Shown: positions 63,629 to 64,000 of the stretch, one piece after another
How the letters are laid out: each line of letters starts with the position of its first letter
Position numbering within the stretch: position 1 is the stretch's first letter
NCBI RefSeq assembly: GCF_023337795.1
Contig: NZ_JALIRS010000012.1
Coordinates: forward strand, 48,221 to 112,220
From: Lysinibacillus sp. BPa_S21
GTDB lineage: Bacteria > Bacillota > Bacilli > Bacillales_A > Planococcaceae
Direction: 5' to 3'
Length of the DNA: 64,000 nt
Translations under genes and position numbers: made by a program
The notes under the pieces: model-generated
Seen by the model: the letters and a program-made list of their open reading frames with translations, nothing else
The model's database searches: none
Told to the model about the DNA's origin: nothing

Positions 63629-63656
63629 AGCATGTCGCACTAATGTGCAACATGCT
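63629..63656 (-). terminator. Terminator of the tRNA cluster
   Basis: AGCATGTCGCAC (63629-63640) pairs with GTGCAACATGCT (63645-63656) with one mismatch; a T-run follows on the minus strand. Confidence 0.88.
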
Positions 63657-63659
63657 TGA

Positions 63660-63731
63660 TGACCCGTACGGGATTCGAACCCGTGTTACCGCCGTGAAAG
63701 GGCGGTGTCTTAACCACTTGACCAACGGGCC
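63660..63731 (-). tRNA. tRNA-Glu (UUC)
   Basis: 72-base cloverleaf, acceptor GGCCCGT/ACGGGTC, anticodon loop CTTTCAC (anticodon TTC), T-arm GGTTCGAATCC. No encoded CCA. Last gene of the cluster. Confidence 0.95.
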
Positions 63732-63732
63732 G

Positions 63733-63809
63733 TGGCTCCGAAGGCAGGACTCGAACCTGCGACAACCTGATTAACAGTCAGGTGCTACTACCAACTGAGC
63801 TACTTCGGA
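63733..63809 (-). tRNA. tRNA-Asn (GUU)
   Basis: Acceptor TCCGAAG/CTTCGGA, anticodon loop CTGTTAA (GTT), T-arm GGTTCGAGTCC, encoded CCA. Confidence 0.95.
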
Positions 63810-63813
63810 ATAA

Positions 63814-63890
<77 letters not shown>

Positions 63891-63898
63891 ATTATTTT

Positions 63899-63972
63899 TG
63901 GAGCGGGTGATGAGAATCGAACTCACGACATCAGCTTGGAAGGCTGAGGTTTTACCATTAAACTACACCCGC
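63899..63972 (-). tRNA. tRNA-Gly (UCC)
   Basis: Acceptor GCGGGTG/CACCCGC, anticodon loop CTTCCAA (TCC), T-arm AGTTCGATTCT, encoded CCA. Confidence 0.95.
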
Positions 63973-63975
63973 ATA

Positions 63976-64000
63976 TGGTGGGTCAGGACGGAATCGAACC
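63976..64000 (-). tRNA. tRNA 3' end, cut by the window edge
   Basis: T-arm GGTTCGATTCC, acceptor 3' strand CTGACCC, discriminator A and encoded CCA. The anticodon is outside the window, so the amino acid cannot be assigned. Confidence 0.8.

Overview
The window looks like chromosome of a low-GC, Gram-positive spore-former-type Bacillales, most likely Lysinibacillus or a close relative. The signs are AT-rich sequence, strong AGGAGG-type ribosome binding sites with frequent TTG/GTG starts, Bacillus-type gene pairs (yqhG-yqhH, yjlC-ndh, xpt-pbuX) and Bacillus-type riboswitches (guanine, c-di-AMP, lysine). I see no prophage, plasmid origin, rRNA, transposase or CRISPR array. The last 340 bases are the 3' end of a minus-strand tRNA cluster (Glu, Asn, Ile, Gly and one cut by the edge).

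Layout. 0-1 kb: LysE exporter edge and a self-regulated SRPBCC-ArsR operon. 1-3.3 kb: yqhG and the SNF2 helicase yqhH. 4-8.3 kb: soluble chemoreceptor, then hydrolase, a LytTR protein fused to a degenerate ABC ATPase, and an ABC ATPase/permease pair. 8.3-16.7 kb: GNAT, MocR regulator, a two-gene MBOAT O-acylation system, quinone oxidoreductase, SgrR-like regulator with hydrolase. 16.87-18.46 kb: a 1.6 kb pyrimidine-rich minisatellite of 21-bp units. 18.5-23.4 kb: ndh with a DUF1641 partner, an MFS efflux pump and a divergent TetR.

23.5-33 kb is the most coherent block. It holds a cytochrome bd operon (TauE exporter, a 39-residue membrane protein, cydA, cydB, tiny cydS), an NreBC-like two-component system, a rhodanese-like protein, and a sulfide operon (sqr, DUF1641, cstB). 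The tauE-cyd and sqr operons carry the same 16-bp palindrome at exactly the same distance from the -10 box. I infer one regulon in which sulfide is oxidised to persulfide and then to sulfite or thiosulfate, sulfite is exported, and a sulfide-tolerant oxidase keeps respiration going.

33-48 kb: an OmpR-type two-component system divergent from DUF418, ypsA, tcyP, an EAL gene overlapping a CBS-GGDEF gene, a small GatC/AtzG-like gene with an amidase and PucR regulator, and small membrane proteins. 48-61.9 kb: xpt-pbuX under a guanine riboswitch, kimA under a c-di-AMP riboswitch, mntH behind an MntR box, a bacitracin/lantibiotic-type ABC transporter with its two-component system, a lysine permease under an L-box, and a CynX-type MFS. 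62-63 kb: bacterial nitric oxide synthase.

Scattered through the intergenic regions are at least eight copies or fragments of a GC-rich fold-back repeat in two related subfamilies. Three diverged copies keep the same nested hairpins while the stem sequences change on both sides, which points to a structured RNA or DNA element. This repeat, the minisatellite and the inferred sulfide/cytochrome bd regulon are the three things most worth following up.
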